Of a DNA stretch of 64,000 nucleotides, positions 43,508 to 53,260 are shown piece after piece. Under the pieces are notes generated by a model. That model ran no database searches. It was not told where the DNA came from and saw only the letters and a list, made by a program, of their open reading frames with translations. The first letter of the stretch is position 1; each line of letters begins with the position of its first letter. Position numbers and translations under genes: made by a program. Source of the DNA: S015-6 sp964384945 (GTDB lineage Bacteria; Desulfobacterota; DSWW01); the NCBI GenBank assembly GCA_964384945.1, contig CAYLMK010000014.1:84766-148765 (forward strand), in the 5' to 3' direction.

Positions 43508-44512
43508 TTACTTGTCTCGGGCGAATGCAGCGTCAAAGGACACGCCCGACTGCGCCACAGCCAAGCGGCGTACCATCTCCAACGCCTCGGGAGCGCCCTG
43601 TTCCCGGTTCATCCCGTTGTCTTCCCATTCAACGGAATAGGGCCCCTCGTATCCCACATCGTTGAGGGCCCGGAAGATCCGTTCAAACGGAACGCCCCCT
43701 CTACCGGGTGAGACAAAATCCCAGCCTCGGCGGTGATCACCGAAGAACAGGTGGGACGACAGTACGCCATTGCGCCCGTCGAGGTTTCGAATCGACTCCT
43801 TGACGTGCACGTGGCGAATGCGACCTCCGAATTCGTAGATGAAGGAAACGGGATCTATCATCTGCCAGTACAGGTGGCTCGGGTCATAGTTGATCCCGAA
43901 GGCCTCGCGGTGCCGGATCGCTTCCAGCGTTCTCTTTGTCGTCCAGAAATCGTAGGCGATCTCCGAAGGGTGAACCTCGAGAGCAAATCGCACCCCAACC
44001 TCGTCAAAGGCATCAAGGATCGGATTCCAGCGATTTGAAAAGTCCAGGTACCCTCGCTCGATCATCTCAGGCGGCACGGGTGGGAACATGGCCACCGTGT
44101 GCCAAATGCTCGAACCCGTGAAGCCGTTGACCACCTTGGCCCCGAACAGGGCTGCGGCACGGGCCGTATTCTTCATTTCCTCTGCAGCGCGCATCCGGAC
44201 ACCCTCGGCCTCCCCATTGCCCCAAATTCGTGGAGGAACGATTTTGCGGTGCCGCTCATCGATGGGGTGGTCGCAAACGCATTGGCCGACCAAATGATTA
44301 CTGATGGCCCAGCAATTCAAGCCGTGCCGATCCAACAGATCCCTTTTCTCGCGAACGTACCCGTCACTTTCGAGGGCACGATCCACCTCAAAATGGTCGC
44401 CCCAACAGGCCAGCTCAAGGCCGTCATATCCCCATTCGCCGGCCTTCTTCGCAATCGTTTCCAGGGGGAGATCCGCCCACTGCCCTGTGAATAAGCTGAC
44501 AGGCCTGCCCAT
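43508..44512 (-). CDS. Sugar phosphate isomerase/epimerase-like TIM barrel
   Basis: A 334-residue AP-endonuclease-2/xylose-isomerase-like barrel. Probable metal ligands are Glu in ALEVHPSE, Asp-x-x-His in NYDPSHLYWQ, His in RHVHVKES and Glu in YSVEWEDNG. With the adjacent Gfo/Idh/MocA gene it likely isomerises or hydrolyses a 3-keto sugar, as such pairs do in keto-glycoside catabolism. It differs clearly from the deglycosidase alpha subunit at 32.7-33.7 kb. It is the first gene of the long - strand cluster. Confidence 0.8.
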   Translation of the reverse strand: MGRPVSLFTGQWADLPLETIAKKAGEWGYDGLELACWGDHFEVDRALESDGYVREKRDLLDRHGLNCWAISNHLVGQCVCDHPIDERHRKIVPPRIWGNGEAEGVRMRAAEEMKNTARAAALFGAKVVNGFTGSSIWHTVAMFPPVPPEMIERGYLDFSNRWNPILDAFDEVGVRFALEVHPSEIAYDFWTTKRTLEAIRHREAFGINYDPSHLYWQMIDPVSFIYEFGGRIRHVHVKESIRNLDGRNGVLSSHLFFGDHRRGWDFVSPGRGGVPFERIFRALNDVGYEGPYSVEWEDNGMNREQGAPEALEMVRRLAVAQSGVSFDAAFARDK

Positions 44513-44727
44513 TCAGGACTCCTCAAGAAAATGGATGTTTCCCCTCATGGCGAACCCCTTCCACATCAGGATCGATTACGGGGATGGCATGGAGAGGCCT
44601 CCCTGTCTGAATGGGGCCTCGACAACGCAGTCTCCCGCTCACTATCTCGAATTGCGTCGAACCCACACTTCTCTCGCATCGCGCTTCCAGTTCTCGCCCG
44701 GCCTTTCAATCGTTTCCGGTCCTCCGG

Positions 44728-45687
44728 TCATTCCGCAGGTGACGCGGCGCAGCCCCCGCCAGGACTACAGGGAGAAGTGCAGTCAGAGGCATCGGCTGAG
44801 GTATATCCCACAAGCACGTTGTATACCTTTCCACCTCGCAGGCAGGGAAAAGCCGAATCCGTAAGCACGGTCCTGCCGCCACACATGATCACAATGTGTG
44901 AGCCTCCCTTTGCCGCTCCTGCAGCCTGGATATTCTGGACGCCACTCTGGGAATACCCGCAAAGAGGAAAGCTGCCTTGAGGCGTGCCTGTGGTCGGGAA
45001 TACCCTGCCGACATACGGGATATCAGAGACAGTGCCGACAGATACAAGGCAACCGCCCACTTTCTGTTCGATATCCAACTCGGTCGTGAAATTCCCTGTC
45101 GTGACCCCGCAGGGGCTGCCTGTGTATGGCCCGCTTCCTACCAAGCCCACGCACGAGGCTCCAGGCGCGTCTGGACTTCCACTCGTCCCTGCCTGCAGCG
45201 CTTCCCACACGAAAGAGCTGCCGTTCTCCTGACATATCGTGAACGTGCCATTCCCCGGAGAAACTCCAGAATTCCCGAGGTAGCCGTAATTATCCCAAGG
45301 ATCAGGAGGATCATCCTGCTGGGGACAGTCCACGCAAGCCAGGCCACCCGGACAGTCACCGATGTCCGTGCACAGGGCACCCGCATTGGACCCACCCGCA
45401 CACGACCTAGTCATGGCGCTGTCAAATTCGGCCGCAAAATAGCCATAAGACCCCACAGGCGGCACAGACCCGGAACCGCAATCACTCGCGCCGGAGAAAT
45501 TGCATGTGTTGTTTTCTCCGGAGGTGCTATCGTCAGAAGTGCCGACCGCAAGGTCCGCCCCGGGCCCGCTCCCGGCCACCGAAGCGTCCGTGAGGATCTT
45601 CCACGTAATCTGTCCGGCACTGGCCAGCGTAATCGTTCCTAAAACGGCGACGACAGAACATAGACTGAAAAGAATCCCCTTCTTCAT
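44728..45687 (-). CDS. Secreted Cys-rich protein of unknown function
   Basis: A 319-residue protein with a clear Sec signal peptide (MKKGILFSLCSVVAVLGTIT, cleavage after ASA near residue 24). The mature part is rich in Gly, Ser, Asn, Pro and Cys (about 20 Cys), with repeated short loops such as CPGGLACVDCP, and suits an extracellular, disulfide-bonded fold. I recognise no family. CGAGGTGAACC precedes the ATG. It lies 140 bases downstream of the DUF1329 gene on the same strand, so it probably belongs to that envelope-transport unit. Confidence 0.75.
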   Translation of the reverse strand: MKKGILFSLCSVVAVLGTITLASAGQITWKILTDASVAGSGPGADLAVGTSDDSTSGENNTCNFSGASDCGSGSVPPVGSYGYFAAEFDSAMTRSCAGGSNAGALCTDIGDCPGGLACVDCPQQDDPPDPWDNYGYLGNSGVSPGNGTFTICQENGSSFVWEALQAGTSGSPDAPGASCVGLVGSGPYTGSPCGVTTGNFTTELDIEQKVGGCLVSVGTVSDIPYVGRVFPTTGTPQGSFPLCGYSQSGVQNIQAAGAAKGGSHIVIMCGGRTVLTDSAFPCLRGGKVYNVLVGYTSADASDCTSPCSPGGGCAASPAE

Positions 45688-45827
45688 GGTTCACCTCGTT
45701 GCGTTTGTTTTACGTCCGTTCACTCGACCCATGCTCGATTCAAAAAACGACTCGAAAGTGATTTGTTCTTCCTCCTGAATATCACCCCCTTTCTTAGCGT
45801 CCGAAGAACGTTGTCCTCTCTCCTGGC

Positions 45828-47135
45828 CTATTTGCAGTACTTCTGGAACCCGGCCAGGGTGAAGTCGTCAGGGTTGATCTCTACGTTGATATAGAGTTTC
45901 GCGTCCGGATCCAGGAGCTTTACGTAGGTGCCGTGCTCCCTCCGGTTGTCCACGAAAAGGTGATCCATCCAGCCCGTGAGCTTGTTCATGGGGTTAGCCG
46001 GTTCGTTGCCTTCGAAACAGGCGATGGTATAGCAGGCGTACTTCCAGAAGCTGCCCTGCCGGTCGTGGACCATCTTGTACAGGGGCGAAAAGGTTTCCCT
46101 GTCGATCCAAAGGTACTGGGCCCCGGAGTTGTAATAGGGGTCCTTGGGCTTCGCCTCGATCACCCACGCAGGTCTTTTCGCATACACGACGCTCAAAGGG
46201 CACCAGGCCGCACCTATCCAGCCCTCTTCCTGGTACCCGTACCGGATCGGTTTCACGGCCTCCGTCGTCTCCCACAGGGCCTTCTTGCCTCTCACCAAGG
46301 GAATAACGTCCCGGCCGTGAAACACGGCAAGAACATCCTGCTCCCTCACCAACCTCCACTCCATGTCATCGATCTTTCCGTCATACCCGGTGCTGTCGTC
46401 CGCAGCCATATCCGACCCCAGGAAGGAGTCGGAGCGGTTGGCCGGGCTCATGCGTCTCACGCGCCTGATGGCGGGCACATAGCTGAAATTGAGGTCCTTG
46501 CGGTTATCCAGGTACCGCCAGTTCATGATCGCGGTCCCGGCCATGTCAAAGGGCTTCAGCACCCGCATGATCACCATGCGCTCCCGGCCGTCCGTATTTT
46601 CGAACTTGTCCGCCCCAGGCCATGCGATGAATGGAATTTCCATCATGTTGACACTCACCTCCCGCTCGAACCCCGAGCGCCCCACCCAGGCGATGTTCAT
46701 GGTCAGGGACTTGCTCCCCAGGGAGAAGAGTCCCCAATGCTGGTTGTACATGATCTTATCTGCCGCTTTGAGGTCGTTCCTAACGTCGATTTCGGGAAAC
46801 GGGTATCCCATGATCCTCTTAGGTGTCTCGCCCGTCTCGACGTCGACCACTCCCTTTTTCTCATCCAGAGCGTACCTGCCAACGTTTTTCTCGAAGGAAT
46901 CCAGTACAAAGGATGGAAAATACTCCGCCGGGTTGTAGTTCAATTCCACGACGTTCATGACGAACTCCCCGTTCTTGATGTAATCGAGGAGCGGGTCCGG
47001 GACGAGTCCCTGGACCTTTTTCCAGTTCGTCTTGTCGATCAGATCCCCGGCTGCGTCCGTCACGGGCGCAACGTTCACCAACAGAAGAAGCCAAAGGATT
47101 CCCCACTTGATCCTGCCATGGTTCCGGTTCGTCAT
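45828..47135 (-). CDS. DUF1329 periplasmic protein
   Basis: A 435-residue exported protein. The start at 47135 has a perfect GGAGGTGAAC site and gives a signal peptide (IKWGILWLLLLVNVAPVTDAA). DUF1329 proteins have a LolB-like fold and are always encoded near DUF1302 proteins. Together they are linked to export or import of hydrophobic compounds, including sterols and aromatics, across the outer membrane. Here the DUF1302 gene lies 110 bases upstream. The unit is divergent from the GH106 gene and shares its type of promoter. Confidence 0.85.
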   Translation of the reverse strand: MTNRNHGRIKWGILWLLLLVNVAPVTDAAGDLIDKTNWKKVQGLVPDPLLDYIKNGEFVMNVVELNYNPAEYFPSFVLDSFEKNVGRYALDEKKGVVDVETGETPKRIMGYPFPEIDVRNDLKAADKIMYNQHWGLFSLGSKSLTMNIAWVGRSGFEREVSVNMMEIPFIAWPGADKFENTDGRERMVIMRVLKPFDMAGTAIMNWRYLDNRKDLNFSYVPAIRRVRRMSPANRSDSFLGSDMAADDSTGYDGKIDDMEWRLVREQDVLAVFHGRDVIPLVRGKKALWETTEAVKPIRYGYQEEGWIGAAWCPLSVVYAKRPAWVIEAKPKDPYYNSGAQYLWIDRETFSPLYKMVHDRQGSFWKYACYTIACFEGNEPANPMNKLTGWMDHLFVDNRREHGTYVKLLDPDAKLYINVEINPDDFTLAGFQKYCK

Positions 47136-47245
47136 TTGTTCACCTCCTCGCAAAGGCACGGGGTTGCCAGGGATCTCCATCAGACCTCTTCCCGTTCTCG
47201 ATTTCTCGAAGGCCTCGTCTGCCATCGTTCCTGCAATGGACACAT

Positions 47246-48826
47246 CTAGTTCAATAAATAAGTAAACGTGAAGCAGAGCTGGTCGCGGTCCCGGAATATG
47301 CCGAAATCCACGAAGTTGCCGTAGATGGCGTCGTACTTGACCATGAAGCGGAACGGCTCGAACAAGAAACTCAGCGAAGGCGACAGCAGCCAGGCCCCTC
47401 GCACGTTGTATCCCGTCGCAACGGCAGGCGTCAGACGCCCGTTCCAGTAGTTCGTTGTGATCATCGCGGTGAGTGTGCTCTCAAACTGCCTGACGCCGAT
47501 GAAGTCCGAGGCGTCCGGGTAGATCGAGATGGGCAGCTTGATCCGATCGTCGTAGTCGAGGATGCACTGTCCGAAATACTGCGTGGTCACCATGAAAGTG
47601 CTGTACGGATTCAGAGGCCGGATCCAGAAGTTCCTGTCGAGCCCGATCATGTACTTGAGTACGTTCTTCTTGGGTATGCTGCCTGTTTCCGGGATAGGGA
47701 TGGCGGGAAGAAAGGGAATAACTTGAGTCAGGTGAACCGGCGCGTTGATGTCCATGATAAACACCGGCTCGTCCCAGAAGCAGGCCACCTCGGAACGGAC
47801 GATCAGGTCCGTGTGGGGTTCCCAGAAGCTGATGGTGCCCCCGGTGATCTCTACGGGCTCCCAGCTGATCTCGTTGGCCAGGGAAAGCGACAAGATGTTG
47901 GGGTCGTCCACCACCAGCCGGCCCATGGGGTTGTCGAGATAGGTCCGGTAGTGGGCCAGGGAAAAGTTCAGGTTGCTTCCCACAATCCCCATCAAACGAA
48001 AGCCCCAGCGGCTGCTGCTCATCTCCTTGCTCGGGTGGATCGTCCTTGACCCCACCACGATCTCGCCCGGCTCTGGCTCCGATACCTCCGCGGGCGCGGC
48101 GTAGGGGCTGCCCGTCGGGGTCATGGGAGAAACAGAGGCGTCCCAGAACCCCGGGACCCAGAACCCCTCCAGGCTCAGGTCGGACAACGAACCCCGATCG
48201 CCAAGCTTGTAGCTTCCCCGCAACATCCACAGCGGGATGCGTCGGTCGTCGAGATCCTCGAAAAGCCCCCCCCATGTGTTGTCCAGGGGGTTGATCGAGT
48301 CCAGAAGCCGGAACATGTCGGTCTCGCCCCATGCAAGGATCTGCCGGCCGGTTCGAAGGAACCAAGGTCCCCGCGAGAGGTCAACATAGAATTCATAGAG
48401 CTCGTACTGATGACTCAGCTCGTCGAAATTCTCCTTGTCCCGCTCCTTAACGTCCTGCAAGACTTCGGGACCGACGTCGTAGACCGCATCGTAGATGAAC
48501 CGCCCTACAAAGCGGTACTTCGAGTCTATTCTCAGTGCCTTGAGCGGATAGAGGAGTCCTAGATCCTCGGTCAGGTTCACAAGATCATGCTGGATCTCGA
48601 TCAAGGCCAGGTTTCGCCACTGCACGAGATCGCCCACACCGATCTCGTGTGGAAACGTGAATCCCTCCGAGTCGTTCATGCGGATGCTCTGCTTGGTTTG
48701 CAGTCTGGCCGTGAACTGCAGGGTGTTGTCCTTGTCCAGGAAGACAGCGTCTGCCGTCTCCCTCATCCCGAAGCAGACGACGCCTATCAGACAGCATCCC
48801 GCGATAACCGATCGTCTACAGAGCAT
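47246..48826 (-). CDS. DUF1302 outer-membrane beta-barrel protein
   Basis: A 526-residue protein with an N-terminal signal peptide and a long series of alternating amphipathic strands, ending in an aromatic/hydrophobic C-terminal strand (QLCFTFTYLLN). The conserved DUF1302 block (LRTGRQILAWGETDMFRLLD, then NPLD) is present. It is predicted to form an outer-membrane barrel that handles hydrophobic or aromatic compounds with DUF1329. A strong promoter with an operator-like site lies about 100 bases upstream on the - strand. Confidence 0.85.
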   Translation of the reverse strand: MLCRRSVIAGCCLIGVVCFGMRETADAVFLDKDNTLQFTARLQTKQSIRMNDSEGFTFPHEIGVGDLVQWRNLALIEIQHDLVNLTEDLGLLYPLKALRIDSKYRFVGRFIYDAVYDVGPEVLQDVKERDKENFDELSHQYELYEFYVDLSRGPWFLRTGRQILAWGETDMFRLLDSINPLDNTWGGLFEDLDDRRIPLWMLRGSYKLGDRGSLSDLSLEGFWVPGFWDASVSPMTPTGSPYAAPAEVSEPEPGEIVVGSRTIHPSKEMSSSRWGFRLMGIVGSNLNFSLAHYRTYLDNPMGRLVVDDPNILSLSLANEISWEPVEITGGTISFWEPHTDLIVRSEVACFWDEPVFIMDINAPVHLTQVIPFLPAIPIPETGSIPKKNVLKYMIGLDRNFWIRPLNPYSTFMVTTQYFGQCILDYDDRIKLPISIYPDASDFIGVRQFESTLTAMITTNYWNGRLTPAVATGYNVRGAWLLSPSLSFLFEPFRFMVKYDAIYGNFVDFGIFRDRDQLCFTFTYLLN

Positions 48827-48925
48827 CTGTCTTCCCCCTTGTTGGAAGTCCTACGTCTCTTATCTGAAGCGCGTCACTCCTGGCCGGGACTGTTTGAGAG
48901 GACTGTTTCACTTGATACCCCTAAC

Positions 48926-48964
48926 TGGTTGCACCAATATACAGGTTTCCACAAATCCTGTCAA
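48926..48964 (-). promoter_or_regulatory. Promoter and operator of the DUF1302/DUF1329 genes
   Basis: On the - strand, TTGACA (48959-48964) and TATATT (48936-48941) are 17 bases apart. The 11-base palindrome TGGTTGCACCA (48926-48936) touches the -10 box by one base. TGGT-N3-ACCA is the classic half-site pattern of FadR-type GntR regulators, two of which are encoded nearby. A bound repressor would block the promoter. Confidence 0.7.
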
Positions 48965-49108
48965 GAAGAAAAACGGGGCAATCTATCGCGGAATCAGAGG
49001 AGCGAAAATCACTTACAGTAAGTATGCGTTCATAATGAACATTTTTAATGGAACGGTAGGAGCAAAAAACCCGTCTCCATCGGGACTCTTTGAGACAGAA
49101 TTTCTTGC

Positions 49109-49147
49109 TTGACATCTTCCTTCATTTAATGTCTAATGGTTGCACCA
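49109..49147 (+). promoter_or_regulatory. Promoter and operator of the GH106/rha/lut genes
   Basis: TTGACA (49109-49114) and TCTAAT (49132-49137) are 17 bases apart, and the palindrome TGGTTGCACCA (49137-49147) overlaps the last -10 base. The arrangement is identical to that of the divergent DUF1302 promoter 170 bases away and to the promoter of the second GntR gene at 60017-60055. Confidence 0.75.
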
Positions 49148-49265
49148 ATATTAAAGACTCACATCTTAAGGAGCACCATACAATCACAATCCAACCGAGT
49201 GTTTGCCCTCATTGATCAGCAAAACGAATGATCTAGTCTGTGGCACTCGTTACAGGGAGGAAGTC

Positions 49266-52200
49266 ATGAATAACAAAAGACTGCCCGGAGGTTCCTTGAT
49301 TCAGTTTGTGCTAGTCTTCGCCTCTCTGACCTGGGTTTACTGCGCTGAAACGGACAAAGACAACTCGAGTGGCCAGGCACAGGCAGGAGATGACGTGTCC
49401 TCTTTCTGGGGTGACTTCCTGAATCCACCCACAGCCTACCGACCGTGGACCGGCTGGTGGTGGCCTGGCGATGATGTGGAGGACCAGGAACTCGGGAGGG
49501 AGGTGCGTCTGTTTGCCGAGGCCGGGTTGGGCGGAGCCCAGATCATGCCCTTCACGGCGGGCCTCGATCCGGCCCCGGGTCCAGAAGAGCTGGCACGCAG
49601 GATGCGCTTCGACACAGAGTCCTTTTACGGGCACATGGCTGCGGTAATGGAGGCGGCCCGCGAGGCCAAGATCGGTATCGACCTGCACCTGGGGTCAGGA
49701 TGGCCATCGGGGGGTGCGCATGTCGAAGCGGAGCAGGGACTGAGGACCCTGCTCTGGAACGAGCAGCTGGTATCGGGCCCGACACAAATGGCGGGCCCGC
49801 TCCTGGGGCCAGCCCAGCCGCTGTGGTATGTGATAAAAGAGAGTTTCGAGCAGTTGCTGAACATCCCTCTCGCCAGCTGGCATGGGGAAGAGGCGGAACT
49901 CGTCGCGGTTCTTGCGGCCCGGATCGAAGGAGGCGGCCGCTCCCCGTTTCCTTTTGTCGTCACAGACACCTTGGATCTCGATCCGGATTCGGTGCTGGAC
50001 TTGACCGGCCAGGTCGATGATCAGGGCGTGTTGTCCTGGCAGGTCCCGGAGGGAGACTGGGCCGTGATCGAGATCTATCACGCGCCGGACGGCGAATTCC
50101 CGACACTCGCTGCTGCCGATCCGCCCGGCTATGTCGTTGACGAGTTCGACCGGCAGGCCGCTCAGGAGGATCTCGAGCACCTGCTCGGCCCCAGGACCGG
50201 ACTGCCCCCGTACTACGGCGATCCCCTGCGTTCGTTCATGGACCCCAGCATGGAATTCAAGGCGGAGCGATTGTTCTGTCGAGACTTCCTGGATGCATTC
50301 CAGAGCCGCCGTGGGTATGACCTGACCCCCTATCTGCCCATGCTCCTGCAGGAGTCTGGTGACAACCTCTTTCTCTCGGCCTTCCTCGGCGCAAAGCCGG
50401 AATACTCCTTTTCCCAGGCGGATCACCGGATCCAGTTTGATTACGTCCTGACCCGATCCGAGCTGTTTCTGGAAAGGTGGCTGAATACGCTGGCCGAATG
50501 GGCCGATGGCCACAGTGTGCAGAGCCAGGCTCAGGTCTGCGGCATGGATGTGGATATCATGAAGGCGTCGGGCCTTGTCCACATCCCCATGACGGAGCAG
50601 CTCTACGCGGGCGGCACGGAGATGTTTCTGAAGCTGGCCTCCTCGGCCGGTCTCCTGTATGACAGGCCTTTGGTCGTATCAGAGTCGTTTGTCTGGGCTG
50701 AACAGGACTACATGACCACGCCCCTGAAGATCAAGGCCGCTTCGGACAAGCTCTTCACCTCGGGCATCAACAGCATTAGCTATCACGGGATCCCCTACCG
50801 AAAGGAGGATCCCAAGTATGGTGAGACCGGCTGGGTCCCCTTTTCCTCACCCTACTTCACGTTCGCGCTGCACAGTGACAATTTCTCCGAGGTGAATCCC
50901 TACTGGAAATTCATGAAAGACATGACCCGCTACCAGGCGCGTTGCCAGTACCTGCTGAGGCAGGGGGAACCGGCCTACGACCTGCTCGTCTACTATCCGT
51001 GGCTCGGATTCCCCGCTGTCTTTGGGTACGAGGAGGGACACGAGGAGCTCCTGTTCAGCGGAAAGATGGACGTTCCCTGGCCCTACAGCGAGGCAGAAGG
51101 TGGGCAAGAGGACGACGAGAGGATCGCGTGGCTCAAGGGCGTGTGGCCTCTCCTTCAAAGGCTCGAGGACAACGGGTACAGTTGGGCATGGACCAACGAC
51201 GACAGCCTGCAAGAGGCCTCGGCAGAGGGCGGAGAGATCGTGATCCGCGGGAACGCCTTCCATGCCCTGGTAATCCCAGAGGCCCCCCAGATGCAACCCC
51301 ACACGGCGACCCGCCTGGCCGAGCTTGCCGAAGGAGGCGCTGCCTTCCTGATCGCGGGAGACCCCCCTTCGCAAGGGCCGGGCTTCCTGGACCTGGGGCA
51401 GGGCGACCAGGCCGTGCAAGAGGCAATGGGAGCGATTGCGAACAGCGATCGCACATCCTTGGTTTCTTCTGAAGACCAGGCGGTAGGTGCCCTGGCAGCG
51501 ATCGGGGTTTCCCCGGAGGTCGCCTACCTGAACGCACCGCAACCGATACGCCACATCCGCCGGCATATGGCGGACGGCCAAATCATTTTCTTCCGAAACC
51601 TGACGCCCACGGATGTTACAGGAGGTGTCGAGATCCGCAGCGGCTGCAGCGACTCCTGGTGGATCGATCCCCAAGCAGGGCGCGCGCTTCCTGGCGTGGG
51701 TGCGGGGGACCCGGGCGGAACGCTCGGCCTGAGCCTCGCCCCCTACGGGTCGGCCTTCCTGGTATGCGGGTGGCAAGGGATGGAATCCCTGCCAGAGGAA
51801 ATGGTGTCGGATGCCGGATGCCGCGATGTGGACAGGGAAGTTCCCCTGGAAAGCTGGGTCCTGTCGGTTGTGCTGGACGACGTGCAGCAGGGAGGATGTT
51901 CGGGCGGTTTGTTCGAAAAGGAACTGGCCGAACTGGTGGACTGGCAGCAGATCCCGGAACTGCGATTCACCTCGAACCCAGGCATGTGCAGGGCGCAGGT
52001 GGATCAGGTCGAGCTCGATGGCATCGGTCGCGTGGAACTCGACCTGGGGTGGCTGCACGGCGCGGCCGAGATCACGGTGAACCAGAGCAGGGTCGGGGAC
52101 TTGATCTTCCCCCCCTTCCGCATCGACGTGACCGACCAGGTGGTGGCCGGCCGGAACGAAATCGAAGTGAAGGTGATTCCCTCGTTGAGGAACCGTCTCA

Positions 52201-52322
52201 TCGGAAAGGCCAAGACCGGCGACAAGGCGTACGCTCAATTCAAGAACAAAGAGGACACGCTCCAGCCCGCCGGACTCCTCGGACCGACAAAGCTCGTCTT
52301 CTTCCGGGACATCTGTCCGTAA
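49266..52322 (+). CDS. Exported GH106-type alpha-L-rhamnosidase
   Basis: A 1018-residue glycoside hydrolase of the GH106/alpha-L-rhamnosidase group, recognised by the N-terminal catalytic-domain start YRPWTGWWWPGDDV, the AGLGGAQIMPF segment and the C-terminal sugar-binding, GH2-like jelly roll (LGWLHGAAEITVNQSRVG). The ATG at 49266 follows GGGAGGAAG and gives a signal peptide (about residues 1-26), so the enzyme acts in the periplasm or on the surface, unlike the GH78 enzyme. The family releases L-rhamnose from flavonoid rhamnosides and pectic side chains. Transcription is expected from the operator-linked promoter at 49109-49147. A GntR regulator gene follows after 49 bases. Confidence 0.85.
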   Translation: MNNKRLPGGSLIQFVLVFASLTWVYCAETDKDNSSGQAQAGDDVSSFWGDFLNPPTAYRPWTGWWWPGDDVEDQELGREVRLFAEAGLGGAQIMPFTAGLDPAPGPEELARRMRFDTESFYGHMAAVMEAAREAKIGIDLHLGSGWPSGGAHVEAEQGLRTLLWNEQLVSGPTQMAGPLLGPAQPLWYVIKESFEQLLNIPLASWHGEEAELVAVLAARIEGGGRSPFPFVVTDTLDLDPDSVLDLTGQVDDQGVLSWQVPEGDWAVIEIYHAPDGEFPTLAAADPPGYVVDEFDRQAAQEDLEHLLGPRTGLPPYYGDPLRSFMDPSMEFKAERLFCRDFLDAFQSRRGYDLTPYLPMLLQESGDNLFLSAFLGAKPEYSFSQADHRIQFDYVLTRSELFLERWLNTLAEWADGHSVQSQAQVCGMDVDIMKASGLVHIPMTEQLYAGGTEMFLKLASSAGLLYDRPLVVSESFVWAEQDYMTTPLKIKAASDKLFTSGINSISYHGIPYRKEDPKYGETGWVPFSSPYFTFALHSDNFSEVNPYWKFMKDMTRYQARCQYLLRQGEPAYDLLVYYPWLGFPAVFGYEEGHEELLFSGKMDVPWPYSEAEGGQEDDERIAWLKGVWPLLQRLEDNGYSWAWTNDDSLQEASAEGGEIVIRGNAFHALVIPEAPQMQPHTATRLAELAEGGAAFLIAGDPPSQGPGFLDLGQGDQAVQEAMGAIANSDRTSLVSSEDQAVGALAAIGVSPEVAYLNAPQPIRHIRRHMADGQIIFFRNLTPTDVTGGVEIRSGCSDSWWIDPQAGRALPGVGAGDPGGTLGLSLAPYGSAFLVCGWQGMESLPEEMVSDAGCRDVDREVPLESWVLSVVLDDVQQGGCSGGLFEKELAELVDWQQIPELRFTSNPGMCRAQVDQVELDGIGRVELDLGWLHGAAEITVNQSRVGDLIFPPFRIDVTDQVVAGRNEIEVKVIPSLRNRLIGKAKTGDKAYAQFKNKEDTLQPAGLLGPTKLVFFRDICP

Positions 52323-52371
52323 GACAAGAGGATCGTTTGTGCCCCTTAACCCACATGGATGGATGTGATTC

Positions 52372-53118
52372 ATGGCACCTTTCAGGCGGGGTAATGCCGA
52401 CGCAACACAGACCGTTTCTCAAGGGATTACTAGACAACTTCTGCGTCGAATTGTCGATGGCAAATACCCTCCGGGAACGAAGTTGCCGACCGAACGCAGC
52501 CTGGCCCTGGAGTTCTCCGCAGACCGCCACGTTGTCCGAGAAGCACTCAAGAGGCTGGAGGCGCTGGGGGTGCTTTCCATTCGCCAGGGCTCAGGGATCT
52601 TGGTTGAGGATCTCCAAATCACCGGCGGCGTGGAACTCTTTGAAACCTACCTTTTTCGGGCGGACGGCACTGTGGACGAGACCTTCCTGTTTGAGACTGT
52701 GCAGTTCCGCGAGGACATGCTTAGGATCGAAGTACGGCTCGCGGCGACCCGCAGGAGTCCGGAACAACTGGAGCAAATGAAGGCTCTGGTCCTCCAGCGA
52801 CGACAAGCCATGGGCAATCCGGAACGTCTGAACGAGATCATGCAGGATCTCCTGCGGGTTCTGGCATATGCGGCCCGAAACAGGGTGTATGTCCTCGTTT
52901 TCAATACGATGGCTTCCTTTTTCCCCAGGCTGCAGGCAACCATCGGTTCCGAATCGCTGGCCGCGGAGAGGACGCAGATCGCCCTGGAGCGCATCGTCGA
53001 AGCGATCGAACGGAAAGACGACGATCTCGCGCAACTGCTCACATACAGGGAATTGCAGGCATTGCGGGAAGACATGCAAAGAGAGGTCGCCATGCCAACC
53101 GATGAAAGGAAACCCTGA
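52372..53118 (+). CDS. GntR-family regulator, FadR/FCD subfamily (copy 1)
   Basis: A 248-residue regulator with an N-terminal winged helix (YPPGTKLPTERSLALEF, VVREALKRLEALGVLSIRQG) and a C-terminal FCD effector domain. It is strongly similar along its whole length to the second regulator at 60143-60889, even in the bases around the start codon (GATTCATGGCACC in both). FCD regulators next to lutABC usually sense lactate or a related hydroxy acid. Here rhamnose-derived lactate or an upstream intermediate is the likely signal. TGGT-N3-ACCA operators fit this subfamily. Confidence 0.85.
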   Translation: MAPFRRGNADATQTVSQGITRQLLRRIVDGKYPPGTKLPTERSLALEFSADRHVVREALKRLEALGVLSIRQGSGILVEDLQITGGVELFETYLFRADGTVDETFLFETVQFREDMLRIEVRLAATRRSPEQLEQMKALVLQRRQAMGNPERLNEIMQDLLRVLAYAARNRVYVLVFNTMASFFPRLQATIGSESLAAERTQIALERIVEAIERKDDDLAQLLTYRELQALREDMQREVAMPTDERKP

Positions 53119-53260
53119 ACAATCCATACGTTCGAAACACGTCGTCAAGGGCATTTTGGAATCGATGAAGGTACCGGTTGAAGTGCATGACCGCAAATTT
53201 GTGAATCGGGTGTAAGCAGGATAGAGGGCACGCAGTTCTCGGACTGTGAGGAGTCTGCCG

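Larger units (their letters stand above)
48827..49265. other. Divergent regulatory region between DUF1302 and GH106 genes
   Basis: No gene in 439 bases. It holds one promoter on the - strand (48926-48964) and one on the + strand (49109-49147), each with an operator-like palindrome, followed on the + strand by a leader of about 120 bases. Part of the leader (about 49158-49207) recurs before the second GntR gene near 60068-60110. Confidence 0.75.
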
